Source: Dokdonella sp.
GTDB taxonomy: Bacteria > Pseudomonadota > Gammaproteobacteria > Xanthomonadales > Rhodanobacteraceae
Reading direction: 5' to 3'
NCBI RefSeq assembly: GCF_019634775.1
Contig: NZ_JAHCAS010000002.1
Span: 124,001-188,000 of the forward strand
DNA: 64,000 nt
The notes under the pieces were generated by a model. The model worked only from the letters and a program-made list of their open reading frames with translations. It was not told the origin of the DNA and searched no databases. Below are positions 39,703-48,234 of the stretch, piece by piece; within the stretch, counting starts at the first letter, position 1; every line of letters starts with the position of its first letter. The translations under genes and the position numbers were made by a program.

Positions 39703-41805
39703 TCAGGGATCGGCACCATCGCAGAACATGTGCACGTCGAGAGTCAGTCGTGCGCGATCCGGCAGGACTTCGACCTCGGCGCGTGAGCAGCGCTTTCCGG
39801 GCGGCAGTACCATCTGGTCGAACTGTCCGCTGACCGCGTTGCCGGTGACGATGTCGATGACCAGTTCGCCTTCGGTATCGAATCCGGGGGGGAAGTCGAG
39901 GAGCAGGCTGCCGTCGAGCACGATGTTGCCGCCGCCGACGATCCGGTCGAAGCTCGGTGCGCCGAAGACATCGATGTGCAGTTCGCTGGTGCTGGTCATG
40001 ACGAGTTGCGTGCCGGCGTCGAGGGTCAGCACGCCGGTCGGGCCAACTGGGGCGAATGGCTGGTCGGGGTCAATGGCGCCTTCGATGCGCAGGTTGCCCG
40101 CCAGGCGTCCGAAGCCGGTCAAGGTCTGGGCGGGACCCAAGGTCATGAGGCCCGTGCCGGCGCTGAGCGTAGCGGCGTTGCCCGACGTGCTGGAGGCGGC
40201 CAGGCGCACCGCGCCGCTGCCGTCGATGAGGACATCGCCGACACCCCGCACCGTGGCGAAATTCGGGCCGCAGCCGGCGTTGTCCACCGTGATGACGCCA
40301 TCGTTGTCGATGCCGCCGACGAGTTCCAGCTCGCGGAAGCAGGGCACCCACACATTGGCGCCGCCGGAGATCGCGAGATTCTCGAGGCGGGAGGCAGATC
40401 CATCCATGACGATGATGCCGTCGCCGCTGGTCGCCAGCACGCCACCACGCACGGTTCCAGCGCTCAGCACCACGCTGGAATCCGCCGCCGCGCGCAGCGT
40501 GCCAACGAGGCTCTGATCCAGCGTGGTGTCAAACAGGAGAATGCTGCCGCCGTTGCGGGCTTCCATCAGGCCTTCGTTCGCCATGGCGGAGGTCTGCATC
40601 TGCAGGATGCCCGCACCGCTGCCCTGGCCATTGCGGTCGGCCAGCACTTCGCCCTGATTGGTCAATGCCAGCGAGATCGTGCCGACACCGCCGATGGTGT
40701 GGCCGGGCGCGTTGACCAGCGCATAGCCGGTTCCGCCAAAGATGTCGGTCAACCCGCCGTCCTCCAGCTGCAGCCGGCCAGTGCCGCTGATCGTCGCGCT
40801 CTCGCCAAAGCGCGAGGCCACGAAGCCTTGGGTGAGGATGATGCCGTCGTTGCGCAGACCGGCCGGGCCGATCTGCAGACCGAGGTTATTCGGGACCTCC
40901 ACACGCGCCGACGCCTGCAGATGCACGTCCTCGATCGGCGCGCCCTGGCAGGTGATCACCAGCGGCCCCGGACCGAACACCTGGCCGCCGGTCAGGCCGC
41001 GATTGCCGCAGTTGCCCAACGAGGCGCTGCTGCCGGCGTCGATGCGGATCGATCCGTCGGGCGACTGGTCGAAGCCGTTGCTGCCGTTGCCCGTTGCAAG
41101 GCGCAGGTGGCCGCCGTTGCGGGCGCGCATGGTGCCGTTGTTGGTGACCGTGTGAAGCCCCGAAAACGCCAGCTCCGCGCCGGCGACGTCGGCTTCGATG
41201 GTGCCGTCGTTCTGCAGGCTGACGGTGATGTTGCCGCTGCCCTGGATCGTGTGGGTCGGCCAGTTCACCAGATGCCATCCGGCACTGCCAGGTGCTTCGA
41301 TGCTGGCGTTGTGGCCGGCGGGCTTGTGCAGGCGAATGCGACCGCTGCCGTTGGCATTGGTGTGGGTGGCGATCACCAGTCGCGAATCCTGCAGCGCGTC
41401 GGCGCCACCGACCAGAATGGTCCCTTCGTTGTCGATCTGGCTGCCGTGCACTTCCAGGATGCCCGGTGTCGAGGAGCCTGCGATCCGCAGGGTCGCGTGC
41501 GGGTTGCCGATGCTCAGGTGATGGCATTGCCCGATGGCCCCCTGGCCCAGCAGGCTGACCGTGTAGGGCGTGTTGTACGACAGGTGGGCGGTGACCAATG
41601 AATCCGGCGGTCCCGCCTGGTGCGGCAGCACGGCGCCCCAGCGGAAAGGTTCGAACCACAGGTCATCCACCGCTTGCGCCCAGAAGGCAATGCCGTTGGG
41701 GCCGGGCGTCTGCGCCCGTGCGGAATGGGCGCCGAGGCCGGCGCAGGCCAGCAGCGCCGGCAGAGCTGCGCGCCGCAGGAATCGGTGGAACGTGGTGGTT
41801 TTCAT
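39703..41805 (-). CDS. secreted beta-helix-like repeat protein
   Basis: Predicted 700 residues. A signal peptide (LRRAALPALLACAGLGAHSARA) is followed by about 600 residues of degenerate short repeats of the N-x-G-T-I / N-N-G-T-M / N-E-G-L-M kind, each near a Gly-rich turn, such as NEGTILVGG, NDGTIEADVAG and NNGTMRARNGGHLRLATG. This suggests a right-handed beta-solenoid like autotransporter passengers, but no outer-membrane barrel domain and no sorting motif follows; the C-terminus contains two Cys (RCSRAEVEV, MFCDGADP). GGGGAG precedes the ATG. It lies 40 bp after the kinase gene and is likely the last gene of the sigma-kinase operon. Confidence 0.8.
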   Translation of the reverse strand: MKTTTFHRFLRRAALPALLACAGLGAHSARAQTPGPNGIAFWAQAVDDLWFEPFRWGAVLPHQAGPPDSLVTAHLSYNTPYTVSLLGQGAIGQCHHLSIGNPHATLRIAGSSTPGILEVHGSQIDNEGTILVGGADALQDSRLVIATHTNANGSGRIRLHKPAGHNASIEAPGSAGWHLVNWPTHTIQGSGNITVSLQNDGTIEADVAGAELAFSGLHTVTNNGTMRARNGGHLRLATGNGSNGFDQSPDGSIRIDAGSSASLGNCGNRGLTGGQVFGPGPLVITCQGAPIEDVHLQASARVEVPNNLGLQIGPAGLRNDGIILTQGFVASRFGESATISGTGRLQLEDGGLTDIFGGTGYALVNAPGHTIGGVGTISLALTNQGEVLADRNGQGSGAGILQMQTSAMANEGLMEARNGGSILLFDTTLDQSLVGTLRAAADSSVVLSAGTVRGGVLATSGDGIIVMDGSASRLENLAISGGANVWVPCFRELELVGGIDNDGVITVDNAGCGPNFATVRGVGDVLIDGSGAVRLAASSTSGNAATLSAGTGLMTLGPAQTLTGFGRLAGNLRIEGAIDPDQPFAPVGPTGVLTLDAGTQLVMTSTSELHIDVFGAPSFDRIVGGGNIVLDGSLLLDFPPGFDTEGELVIDIVTGNAVSGQFDQMVLPPGKRCSRAEVEVLPDRARLTLDVHMFCDGADP

Positions 41806-41845
41806 TGAAGGCTCCCCTGCGCAGTCGAAATGCTGCGCCTGCCTT

Positions 41846-44143
41846 CTAAGGCGTGGAACGGCCTGCGGATGTCTCATCGCCTTGGTCGCCGGGCTTGCCG
41901 GCCGCCGCGCGCAGCAGTTCCCGCGCCTGATCGAGCCACTGCGGAGCCGCCGAATCGGCACGCTCGAACACGGCCAGCGCCGCCTCGGCGTGACGCTGCG
42001 TGCCGGCCAGGTCGCCAGCCGCCAGAGCAACGCGCGCGGCGCCGAGATGGACGTGGCCGCGGCCAATGTAGTCTGGAGCGAATGCGCGCTCGGCCAGCGC
42101 CACGGCGCGTGCGGCCGAGGCTTTGGCATCGTCGATCCGGCCTAGTTCGGCCTGCAGCCGGGCGGCGTTGATGAGCGAACCGGCGAGATCGGCGTGGTCG
42201 GGTCCGAAGGCCTGTTCGCGCACCTGCGCGGCGCGCTGGAACAGGCTCAAGGCCTCTTCGCGATCGCCGCGATCGCGCTGCACGAGGGCAAAGTTGTTCA
42301 GCGCAATGGCATAGGCGACCGTGCGCTGCGGCAGCGCGCGCCCAAGACGTTCGATAGCCTCACGGTAGGTCTGTTCGGATTGGTCGAGCCGGCCCAGCCC
42401 CTGCAGCGCGCTGCCGAGGTTTTCCAGGCGCGCGCCGAGTGCGCCGTCGTCGATCGCGAGGCGGCGCCCACTGGCAACCGAGGCTCGGGCGAATGCGACC
42501 GCCTCCTCGAAACGACCGAGGTCGCTCAGCAGCGAGGCGAGATCGTTCTGCACCTCACCCGCGTCGCGCAGCAGCGCAGGATCGGCGGAAAAGACCTCGA
42601 GTGCCGCACGGTAGTCGGCTTCGGCGGCATCGGTGCGGCCGCGTGTCCAGGCCAGCAGCGCACGCGCCTGCAGCACCTCGGCCCAGCCGCGCGTACCGGG
42701 CGTGCGCAGGGCCAGCGCGCGGGCAAACTGCGCTTCGGCGGCGTCCAGTTGCATCAGGTTGGTGTAGGCCAGTCCGATGCCGAGGCGAACGTCGGCCTCG
42801 CTGTCGGCCTGGCCGCGGAAATGGTCGGGGATGCGCGGCAGGGCCTGGTCGAGTGCTTCCTTGAGCGTGGGTTCGCGCCCGCTCACAACCGGGTTGGCGT
42901 CGGCGATCAGGGCGAGCAGGAACGCGCGCGCGCTCTCCGCCCGTGCCGCCTCGCGCGCTACCTGCCAGGCCTGGTGGGCCGCGATGCCCAGGCCGATCGC
43001 CAGCGCGAGTGCGGCCGCGCCGGCCGAAGTGACCGCCAGCGCATTGCGACGGACGAACAGGCGCGCGCGATACAGCGCATCCCCTTGGCGCGCGCTGACC
43101 GGCCGCGACGCCAGCCAGCGCCCGAGGTCTTCGCCGAGGGCGGCGGCACTGGCATAGCGGCGTTCCGGATCGGCTGCCAGTGCCTTGAGCAGCACGCGAT
43201 CGAGGTCGCCGCTGAGCAGCGAGCGCCAGTGCCTGAGATCGCGTGGCAGCAGCGCCAGCGCGGCAGCATCGATGCGTGCGCTCGGCCGGGTCGGCGCCTG
43301 GCGTCGCATATGTGCCAGTGCTTGCGCAGTGGACTGCCCCGCGTGCTCGAAGGCGTGTCGCCCGGTCAGCAACAGGTGCAGCAGCAGACCCAGCGCGAAC
43401 ACGTCGGAGGCGGTGGTGAGCGGCTCACCGGCCAGTTGCTCGGGGCTGGCGAATTGCGGCGTCAGCGGGGCGAAGCCGGTGCCGGTGAGGCCCGCCTCGC
43501 CGGCAAGGCTCTTGGCGATCCCGAAATCGAGCAGCTTGACCTGGCCTTCGGCCGTCACCATCACGTTGGCGGGCTTGATGTCGCGGTGCAGGATCAAGGC
43601 CCGATGCGCTGCTTCCACCGCCGCGATCACCTGCAGAAACAACAGCACCCGCTCGCGCAGCGCGAGGCGCCGATTGGCGCACCAGCGGTCGATCGGCTCG
43701 CCGTCGACGTACTCCATGGCGACGTAAGGCCGGCCATCGGCGGCGCTGCCGCCATCGATCACGTGGGCGATGTTGGGATGCTCGAAGCGTGCGAGGAACT
43801 GGCGTTCGGCGTGGAAACGCGCCACCGCCGCGGCACCGCCGATACCCAGCGCACTCAGTTTCAGCGCCGCGCGCTGGCGGAAGCCCGCGCCTTCGCGCTC
43901 GGCCAGGAACACCTCGCCCATGCCGCCGCTGCCGAGCCGCTCCAGCACCCGCCAGTCGCCGATCCGCGCAGGCAGGGCCTCCGGCTCGAAGCGACCTTCG
44001 CTTTCGCCGTGGGCACGCAGCAAGGCCAGCGCGTCCTGCAGCAACGAGGGCGAGGCGCCGGCGGCCTCGTGCAGGAAACGCTCGCGCGCGTCGCGTGGCT
44101 GGTCGAGCGCCTGTTCCAGCAGTGACAGCGCGCGTGGATCCAT
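41846..44143 (-). CDS. Ser/Thr protein kinase with membrane span and TPR-like repeats
   Basis: Predicted 765 residues. An N-terminal helical stretch (1-60) precedes a complete kinase domain: P-loop LGSGGMGEVFLAE near 70, catalytic Lys in AALKLS, HRDIKPANVMV, DFGIAK and a SPEQLAGEPLTTASDVFALG APE-like region. One membrane segment lies at about 365-390 (AVTSAGAAALALAIGLGIAA). The C-terminal half is built of tetratricopeptide repeats (AYTNLMQLDAAEAQFARAL, ALNNFALVQRDRGDREEALS) and would be extracytoplasmic. It starts two bases after the sigma factor stop. It probably phosphorylates the sigma factor or its partners. Confidence 0.9.
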   Translation of the reverse strand: MDPRALSLLEQALDQPRDARERFLHEAAGASPSLLQDALALLRAHGESEGRFEPEALPARIGDWRVLERLGSGGMGEVFLAEREGAGFRQRAALKLSALGIGGAAAVARFHAERQFLARFEHPNIAHVIDGGSAADGRPYVAMEYVDGEPIDRWCANRRLALRERVLLFLQVIAAVEAAHRALILHRDIKPANVMVTAEGQVKLLDFGIAKSLAGEAGLTGTGFAPLTPQFASPEQLAGEPLTTASDVFALGLLLHLLLTGRHAFEHAGQSTAQALAHMRRQAPTRPSARIDAAALALLPRDLRHWRSLLSGDLDRVLLKALAADPERRYASAAALGEDLGRWLASRPVSARQGDALYRARLFVRRNALAVTSAGAAALALAIGLGIAAHQAWQVAREAARAESARAFLLALIADANPVVSGREPTLKEALDQALPRIPDHFRGQADSEADVRLGIGLAYTNLMQLDAAEAQFARALALRTPGTRGWAEVLQARALLAWTRGRTDAAEADYRAALEVFSADPALLRDAGEVQNDLASLLSDLGRFEEAVAFARASVASGRRLAIDDGALGARLENLGSALQGLGRLDQSEQTYREAIERLGRALPQRTVAYAIALNNFALVQRDRGDREEALSLFQRAAQVREQAFGPDHADLAGSLINAARLQAELGRIDDAKASAARAVALAERAFAPDYIGRGHVHLGAARVALAAGDLAGTQRHAEAALAVFERADSAAPQWLDQARELLRAAAGKPGDQGDETSAGRSTP

Positions 44144-44145
44144 GC

Positions 44146-44700
44146 TCAGGCCAGTTGCAGGTGCAGGAACGCCCGCGCGACCTCCCAGTCGCGCTGCGCG
44201 GTGGCGCGCGAAATACCCAAGAGCTCGGCGATCTCTGCCATTTCCAACCCACCGAAGTAACGCAGTTCGACGACCTGCGCCTTGCGTGCATCGTGCGCCT
44301 CGAGGTGTTGCAAGGCCTGCTCCAACGCCAGCACGTCGACGTCGCGTTCGAGCAGGACCGTATCGGCCGCCGACAGCGTCACCGGCGCCACGCCGCCGCC
44401 GCGCTTGTCGGCCTTGTGCTGACGTGCATGGTCGATCAGAACCTGGCGCATCCGCCGCGCGGCGAGCGCATAGAACTGGCTGCGGTCGCTCGATTCCGGA
44501 TCCTGCTCGGCCGACAAGCGCATCCAGGCCTCGTGAACCAGTGCCGTGGGCGTCAGCGTGTGTCCGCTGCGCTCGCCCGCAAGCTGACGTTGGGCGAGGC
44601 GGCGAAGTTCGGCATAGATCAACGGCAGCAGCGCCGCTTCGGCGTTGGCATCGCCGGCCGCGCGCGCGCGAAGCAAACGGGTGACCGCCCCGAAAGTCAT
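44146..44700 (-). CDS. ECF sigma factor of the kinase-linked type
   Basis: Predicted 184 residues. Region 2 includes LLPLIYAELRRLAQRQLAGE and LVHEAWMRLS, followed by FYALAARRMRQVLIDHARQH; region 4 is VVELRYFGGLEMAEIAELLG plus ISRATAQRDWEVARAFLH. This wording matches the sigma-70 X6 (TIGR02999-type) group, whose members sit beside Ser/Thr kinases and lack a classical anti-sigma gene. An in-frame ATG at 44775 would add 25 residues. The kinase gene follows directly, so phosphorylation is the likely control. Confidence 0.9.
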   Translation of the reverse strand: MTFGAVTRLLRARAAGDANAEAALLPLIYAELRRLAQRQLAGERSGHTLTPTALVHEAWMRLSAEQDPESSDRSQFYALAARRMRQVLIDHARQHKADKRGGGVAPVTLSAADTVLLERDVDVLALEQALQHLEAHDARKAQVVELRYFGGLEMAEIAELLGISRATAQRDWEVARAFLHLQLA

Positions 44701-45110
44701 CCGCGCTGTCCACGCTGGGGTCGATCGTGCATTGTCGGCATGCGCCTTCCCATCGGCTGTCGGGATGCTCAGCATGATAGGCGCGCGCGGGTCGACCGGC
44801 GAGCGCGAGCTACGCGGCAGCGGGGCTGACGGCGGTCCGGCCCCGTGGAACGTTCGCCCCGCATGGCGGCTGAGGTGCTGCCTCAAGGATGCTCTGGTCA
44901 AACCTGCAATGGCGCCATGACATCCACTAGGTTGGGGCCGTCCTGTGCGGGCGCGGCTCGGCGTTGCGCCGGCTCGACAGACGGCCAGTCTGCCTTCGCC
45001 GTCGCGCCTTGATCTGCGCCCGCACAGGACGGCGACGCGGTTGTGGGATTGATCAGGACATCCTTGACCATGAACCGGATCGCCGCGCGCGTCCCTGCCG
45101 CACTTCGGGG
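44701..45110. other. 410-bp gap upstream of the sigma-kinase operon
   Basis: Contains MITE-like copy B (44883-45067) and about 180 bp before the sigma gene that should hold its promoter. No gene is visible. Confidence 0.5.
44883..45067. repeat. MITE-like repeat, copy B (most complete, 185 bp)
   Basis: Left end TCAAGGATGCTCTGGTCAAA and right end GATTGATCAGGACATCCTTG are mutually inverted, about 18 of 23 positions. Inside, the arms GCCGTCCTGTGCGGGCGC and GCGCCCGCACAGGACGGC are perfect complements around a core TTGCGCCGGCTCGACAGACG and GCCAGTCTGCCTTCGCCGTC. The element could fold into a long hairpin. No open frame is credible. Confidence 0.85.
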
Positions 45111-46838
45111 TCATTCCTGTGCGGGCGGCTCGAAGCCGTCGCGGAAGATCGTGTCGTTTGGGGCGAGCACATCGAGGAACACCGCGTCAGGTACGCCGGG
45201 CGTGCCGCCGTTTGCCGCATTCACGCCTTGCACGTAGACGAGATGACGGCCGGGGGCGAGACCGCTGGTGTCGAGGTTGCCGATGACGTTCTCGGTCTTG
45301 GAGTTGAAATTTCCGTCCGCCGCGGCAAGCGGGATATGCAGCGCGTCGGCATGCCAGGGCGGGAGATCGATCGTCGCGCGCGCTGCGGTGATGGCGAAAG
45401 TCGGCTGCGCCGGCGATGCCGTGCGGTAGCGCAGGTCGTCGATGGTTGCCATGATCGACACCGGCTGGCCGGCCTCGACCTGCATCGGCGCCAGCGACAG
45501 GGAATGGGTTTCGGGGCCGAGCGGCAGTTGGTACGGTGCCTTCGCCGTGCGTGCGGCGTATTTCAGCGCGGCCAGGTTGTGCGGAAACACGGTCGATTCG
45601 AACGTGCTGCACGACTGGAAGAACGAGCTGCCGACTTCCATGACGAAGGACGGCGCGCCGAGCTGGCCGTAGAACGTGTCGATGGTGCCGCCATCGGTCG
45701 CGTAAAGCTGCACCGCGCGCAGCGGCGTGTACTGGTTGAACCAGGCGAGGCGTCGGCCGAGTACCTGGAACGCGGAGGCGTTCGGTGTCGACGTGTTCAC
45801 GTCGCCCCAAGGGTACAGCACGAGGCCGCCGTAACTGTGGATGTCGAAGAAGATGCCGGCGTAGTCATCGGGCGCGGCGATGGTGGTGGCATCGGCCTTG
45901 CGGTCGGGCAGGGCGCCGCCACTGAACGCGCCGTCCTCACCCTGGATGCCGGCGACGTAGCGCACGAGGTTCTGGGTCTCCGGCTCGGACATCGGCGCCG
46001 GACCACGGTAGACCGCCTCGCAGGGCGCGCCACTCGAGCCACCCGGCGCGCTGTTCCAGTGGAACGGGAAATTGCGATTGAGGTCGATGCCCGCGTGGTA
46101 GCTGCTGTCTGGCGAGCCCGAGCAGACGTTGTTCGAGGTGTTGGTGTTCTTGCGCCAGAGCAGGCCGGCTTCGGCCTTCTTGCGGCCGTCCGGGTTGGCA
46201 TGCAGGACGAAGCGGAAATCGACGTGGTCGACCAGCCAGGTTGCCTGCGGGTCGGTGCCGTAACCGGTGACCAGCCATTCCGCCATGCGTGTCAGCAGCT
46301 CGGCTGGCGCGTACTCGCGCGCGTGGATCGAGCCGAACAGGACCATGGGTGGACGCCCGGGATCGCTGGCGGCGGTGGCGAGATGGGTCACACGCAGCGC
46401 GCGCATCCTGTAGCCGTTGGCCGGCAACTGCACGTGTTCCCAGGTCGGGCCGATGTCGTCCGCGACCGCGATGTCGGGATGGGCGAGGACGAGGGCGTCG
46501 ATGCGGGCAGCGGTTTCCTCGACCGTGCGGTAGCAGGTGTAGGAAGGGATGCTCGCGAGCGCCGCACCCGGCGGTTGCAGCTCGCGCAGCAGGGCCGAGG
46601 CGACCATGTCCACATGCACTTCGAAGCCGGCCCCGGTGAGGAAGGCGATGCCTGCCTCGTCGGCCTCGACGGTCAGCAGGCGCTGGTCGCGGTCGAGGAT
46701 GACGTGCTGGAAATGGGCGCCGAGGTGCCGCAACTGGGCTTCGTCGGTGTAGCGTGCGTCGACGATCCACTCCCCGGCGCGGACAGTGGCAGGCAGCACC
46801 ACGGCAAGCATGGCGATGAACACGATGATCGTGCGCAA
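45111..46838 (-). CDS. secreted M14 zinc carboxypeptidase
   Basis: Predicted 575 residues. A signal peptide (TIIVFIAMLAVVLPATVRAG) precedes a propeptide-like part and the carboxypeptidase domain: GSIHAREYAPAELL gives the zinc ligands His and Glu, FFDIHSYGGLVLYPWG the third His, and SFVMEVGSSFFQ the catalytic Glu. Similar to carboxypeptidase T. A beta-rich domain follows, and the protein ends NDTIFRDGFEPPAQE, a tail I associate with secreted proteins of this order. I propose a TTG start because GGGGAGG lies upstream and the signal peptide begins there; the next ATG would cut the signal peptide. Confidence 0.88.
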   Translation of the reverse strand: MRTIIVFIAMLAVVLPATVRAGEWIVDARYTDEAQLRHLGAHFQHVILDRDQRLLTVEADEAGIAFLTGAGFEVHVDMVASALLRELQPPGAALASIPSYTCYRTVEETAARIDALVLAHPDIAVADDIGPTWEHVQLPANGYRMRALRVTHLATAASDPGRPPMVLFGSIHAREYAPAELLTRMAEWLVTGYGTDPQATWLVDHVDFRFVLHANPDGRKKAEAGLLWRKNTNTSNNVCSGSPDSSYHAGIDLNRNFPFHWNSAPGGSSGAPCEAVYRGPAPMSEPETQNLVRYVAGIQGEDGAFSGGALPDRKADATTIAAPDDYAGIFFDIHSYGGLVLYPWGDVNTSTPNASAFQVLGRRLAWFNQYTPLRAVQLYATDGGTIDTFYGQLGAPSFVMEVGSSFFQSCSTFESTVFPHNLAALKYAARTAKAPYQLPLGPETHSLSLAPMQVEAGQPVSIMATIDDLRYRTASPAQPTFAITAARATIDLPPWHADALHIPLAAADGNFNSKTENVIGNLDTSGLAPGRHLVYVQGVNAANGGTPGVPDAVFLDVLAPNDTIFRDGFEPPAQE

Positions 46839-46944
46839 GCTGGCATCCTCCCCGGAAAGGCGTGCACGGTAGCGCCGGATCGGCAGTTCTGGAAGTCGCC
46901 CGCGGCGGGCGATCGGGTCTGGCCTGTGCTCGCGGGGGGGCGTG

Positions 46945-47035
46945 GTTAAGGATGCTCTGATCAATCCCGCACAGGACGGCCCCAACCTTGAGGATGTCAT
47001 GACGCCGCTGAGGGATTGATCGGAACATCCTTAAC
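46945..47035. repeat. MITE-like repeat, copy D (91 bp, near-perfect terminal inverted repeats)
   Basis: Ends GGATGCTCTGATCAATCCC and GGGATTGATCGGAACATCC are part of 24-base inverted repeats matching at 22 positions. The interior has GCACAGGACGGCCCCAACC and GGATGTCATGACG, phrases also in copy B in the other direction. It is the shortest copy, with the hairpin core deleted. It lies between the starts of the divergent carboxypeptidase and cspA genes. Confidence 0.85.
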
Positions 47036-47239
47036 GGAATATTCGCATTTGCCGTCGGGCTCGCGTACACTCCGCCGCACTGTGTATGCCGGATCACAAT
47101 GAATCGTGACACGGGCATAGCCGATCCTTGATCTGCCACTTGCCGCGTCCCGCTACAGCTCCTCGCACACCCAGTACCACGACGCTTCACGAGGGGCGCG
47201 TGTTTCCTTCAAGCAAGTTCCAATCAAGGGTTCATTGTC
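47036..47239 (+). promoter_or_regulatory. cspA promoter region and long leader
   Basis: About 200 bp between the repeat and the cspA ATG. A TACACT hexamer at 47066-47071 is a possible -10, without a clear -35. It would give a leader of about 160 nt, which fits the long 5' leaders of cold-shock genes that act as RNA thermosensors. The folding was not computed. Confidence 0.45.
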
Positions 47240-47449
47240 ATGTCCAATCGCGAAACTGGCACGGTCAAGTGGTTCAACGACGCCAAGGGTTTCGGCTTCA
47301 TCACGCGTGAGTCGGGTCCCGACGTGTTCGTGCACTTCCGTTCGATCGAAGGCACCGGCTTCAAATCGCTCGCCGAAGGCCAGAAGGTCACCTTCACCGT
47401 GACCCAGGGCCCGAAGGGTCCGCAGGCGGAAGCCGTCCGTCCGGAGTAA
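47240..47449 (+). CDS. cspA: cold-shock-domain RNA chaperone
   Basis: Predicted 69 residues, one cold-shock domain: [18 protein letters not shown] holds RNP1 (KGFGFI) and PDVFVHF is RNP2. Binds single-stranded RNA and prevents secondary structure. Length is standard. It is followed by a strong terminator. The gene symbol is generic, as several csp paralogues usually exist per genome. Confidence 0.95.
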   Translation: MSNRETGTVKWFNDAKGFGFITRESGPDVFVHFRSIEGTGFKSLAEGQKVTFTVTQGPKGPQAEAVRPE

Positions 47450-47470
47450 GCCGACAGGTTTGCTGTTCGA

Positions 47471-47499
47471 CCCCGGGTGCTCGCGCCCGGGGTTTTTTT
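47471..47499 (+). terminator. intrinsic terminator of cspA
   Basis: Stem CCCCGGG/CCCGGGG with an 8-base loop followed by seven T. It ends 13 bp before the slyD ATG, so slyD needs read-through or has its promoter inside this area. Confidence 0.93.
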
Positions 47500-47512
47500 A
47501 TGGAGTGTCGAA

Positions 47513-47995
47513 ATGCAGATCACCGAACGGATGGTCGCCTCGTTCCACTACACCCTGACCAATGACGCGGGCGAAGTGCTCGACAGCTCGCGCGGACGCG
47601 AGCCGCTGGTCTACCTGCACGGCGGACACAACATCGTGCCGGGACTCGAGGCGCAGATGGCCGGTCATGTCGCCGGCGACCGCTTCACGGCCGATGTCGC
47701 CGCCGCCGAGGGCTATGGCGACTACATCGACGAACTCGTCCAGGTCGTTCCGCGCAAGGCTTTCGCCGGCGTCGACGAACTCGAAGTGGGCATGCAGTTC
47801 CAGGCGCAGACCGCACACGGCACGATCCCGGTCGTCATCACCGAGATCGACGGCGACGAAGTCACCGTCGACGGCAACCACCCCCTCGCCGGTGAGGCCC
47901 TGCATTTCGACATCGAAATCGTCGACGTGCGTGAGGCCAGCGTCGAGGAAGTCCTGCACGGACACGTGCACGGGGCAGGTGGGCATCATCATTGA
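47513..47995 (+). CDS. slyD: FKBP-type peptidyl-prolyl isomerase, SlyD type
   Basis: Predicted 160 residues. VASFHYTLTNDAGEVLDSSR, LVYLHGGHNIVPGLEAQM and the IF-domain part (ADVAAAEGYGDYIDELVQVV) followed by NHPLAGEALHFDIEIVDVRE match SlyD. The C-terminus is His-rich (HGHVHGAGGHHH) and should bind nickel, as in SlyD. It assists protein folding and metal delivery in the cytoplasm. The start was placed at the ATG before QITERMV. Confidence 0.93.
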   Translation: MQITERMVASFHYTLTNDAGEVLDSSRGREPLVYLHGGHNIVPGLEAQMAGHVAGDRFTADVAAAEGYGDYIDELVQVVPRKAFAGVDELEVGMQFQAQTAHGTIPVVITEIDGDEVTVDGNHPLAGEALHFDIEIVDVREASVEEVLHGHVHGAGGHHH

Positions 47996-48041
47996 TGCGG
48001 CTCGCGGCTCACGCCGCGTCGCCGGCGGACGCGCCAACCGC

Positions 48042-48234
48042 AGGGGTGCCCTGATCAATCTCGCAATGGCGTCATGACATCCGCACGGTTGGCAGCGGGC
48101 CTTGCGGGGGTCACCCCGTCATTGGGAATCAAAAGCTTGGGGCTGTCCCGTACGGGCGCAGTTCGGCCTTGCGCCGGCTCGATCTGCGCCCGCACAGAAC
48201 GGTGACGCCGTAGTTGGATTGAGGAACATCCCTA
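48042..48234. repeat. MITE-like repeat, copy C
   Basis: Left end AGGGGTGCCCTGATCAATC, right end TTGGATTGAGGAACATCCCT. It shares GTCACCCCGTCATTGGGAAT with copy A, ATGGCGTCATGACATCCGCA-like sequence with copy B, and the TTGCGCCGGCTCGA core. The right end supplies the TAG stop codon of the cyclophilin gene (48232-48234). Confidence 0.8.
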
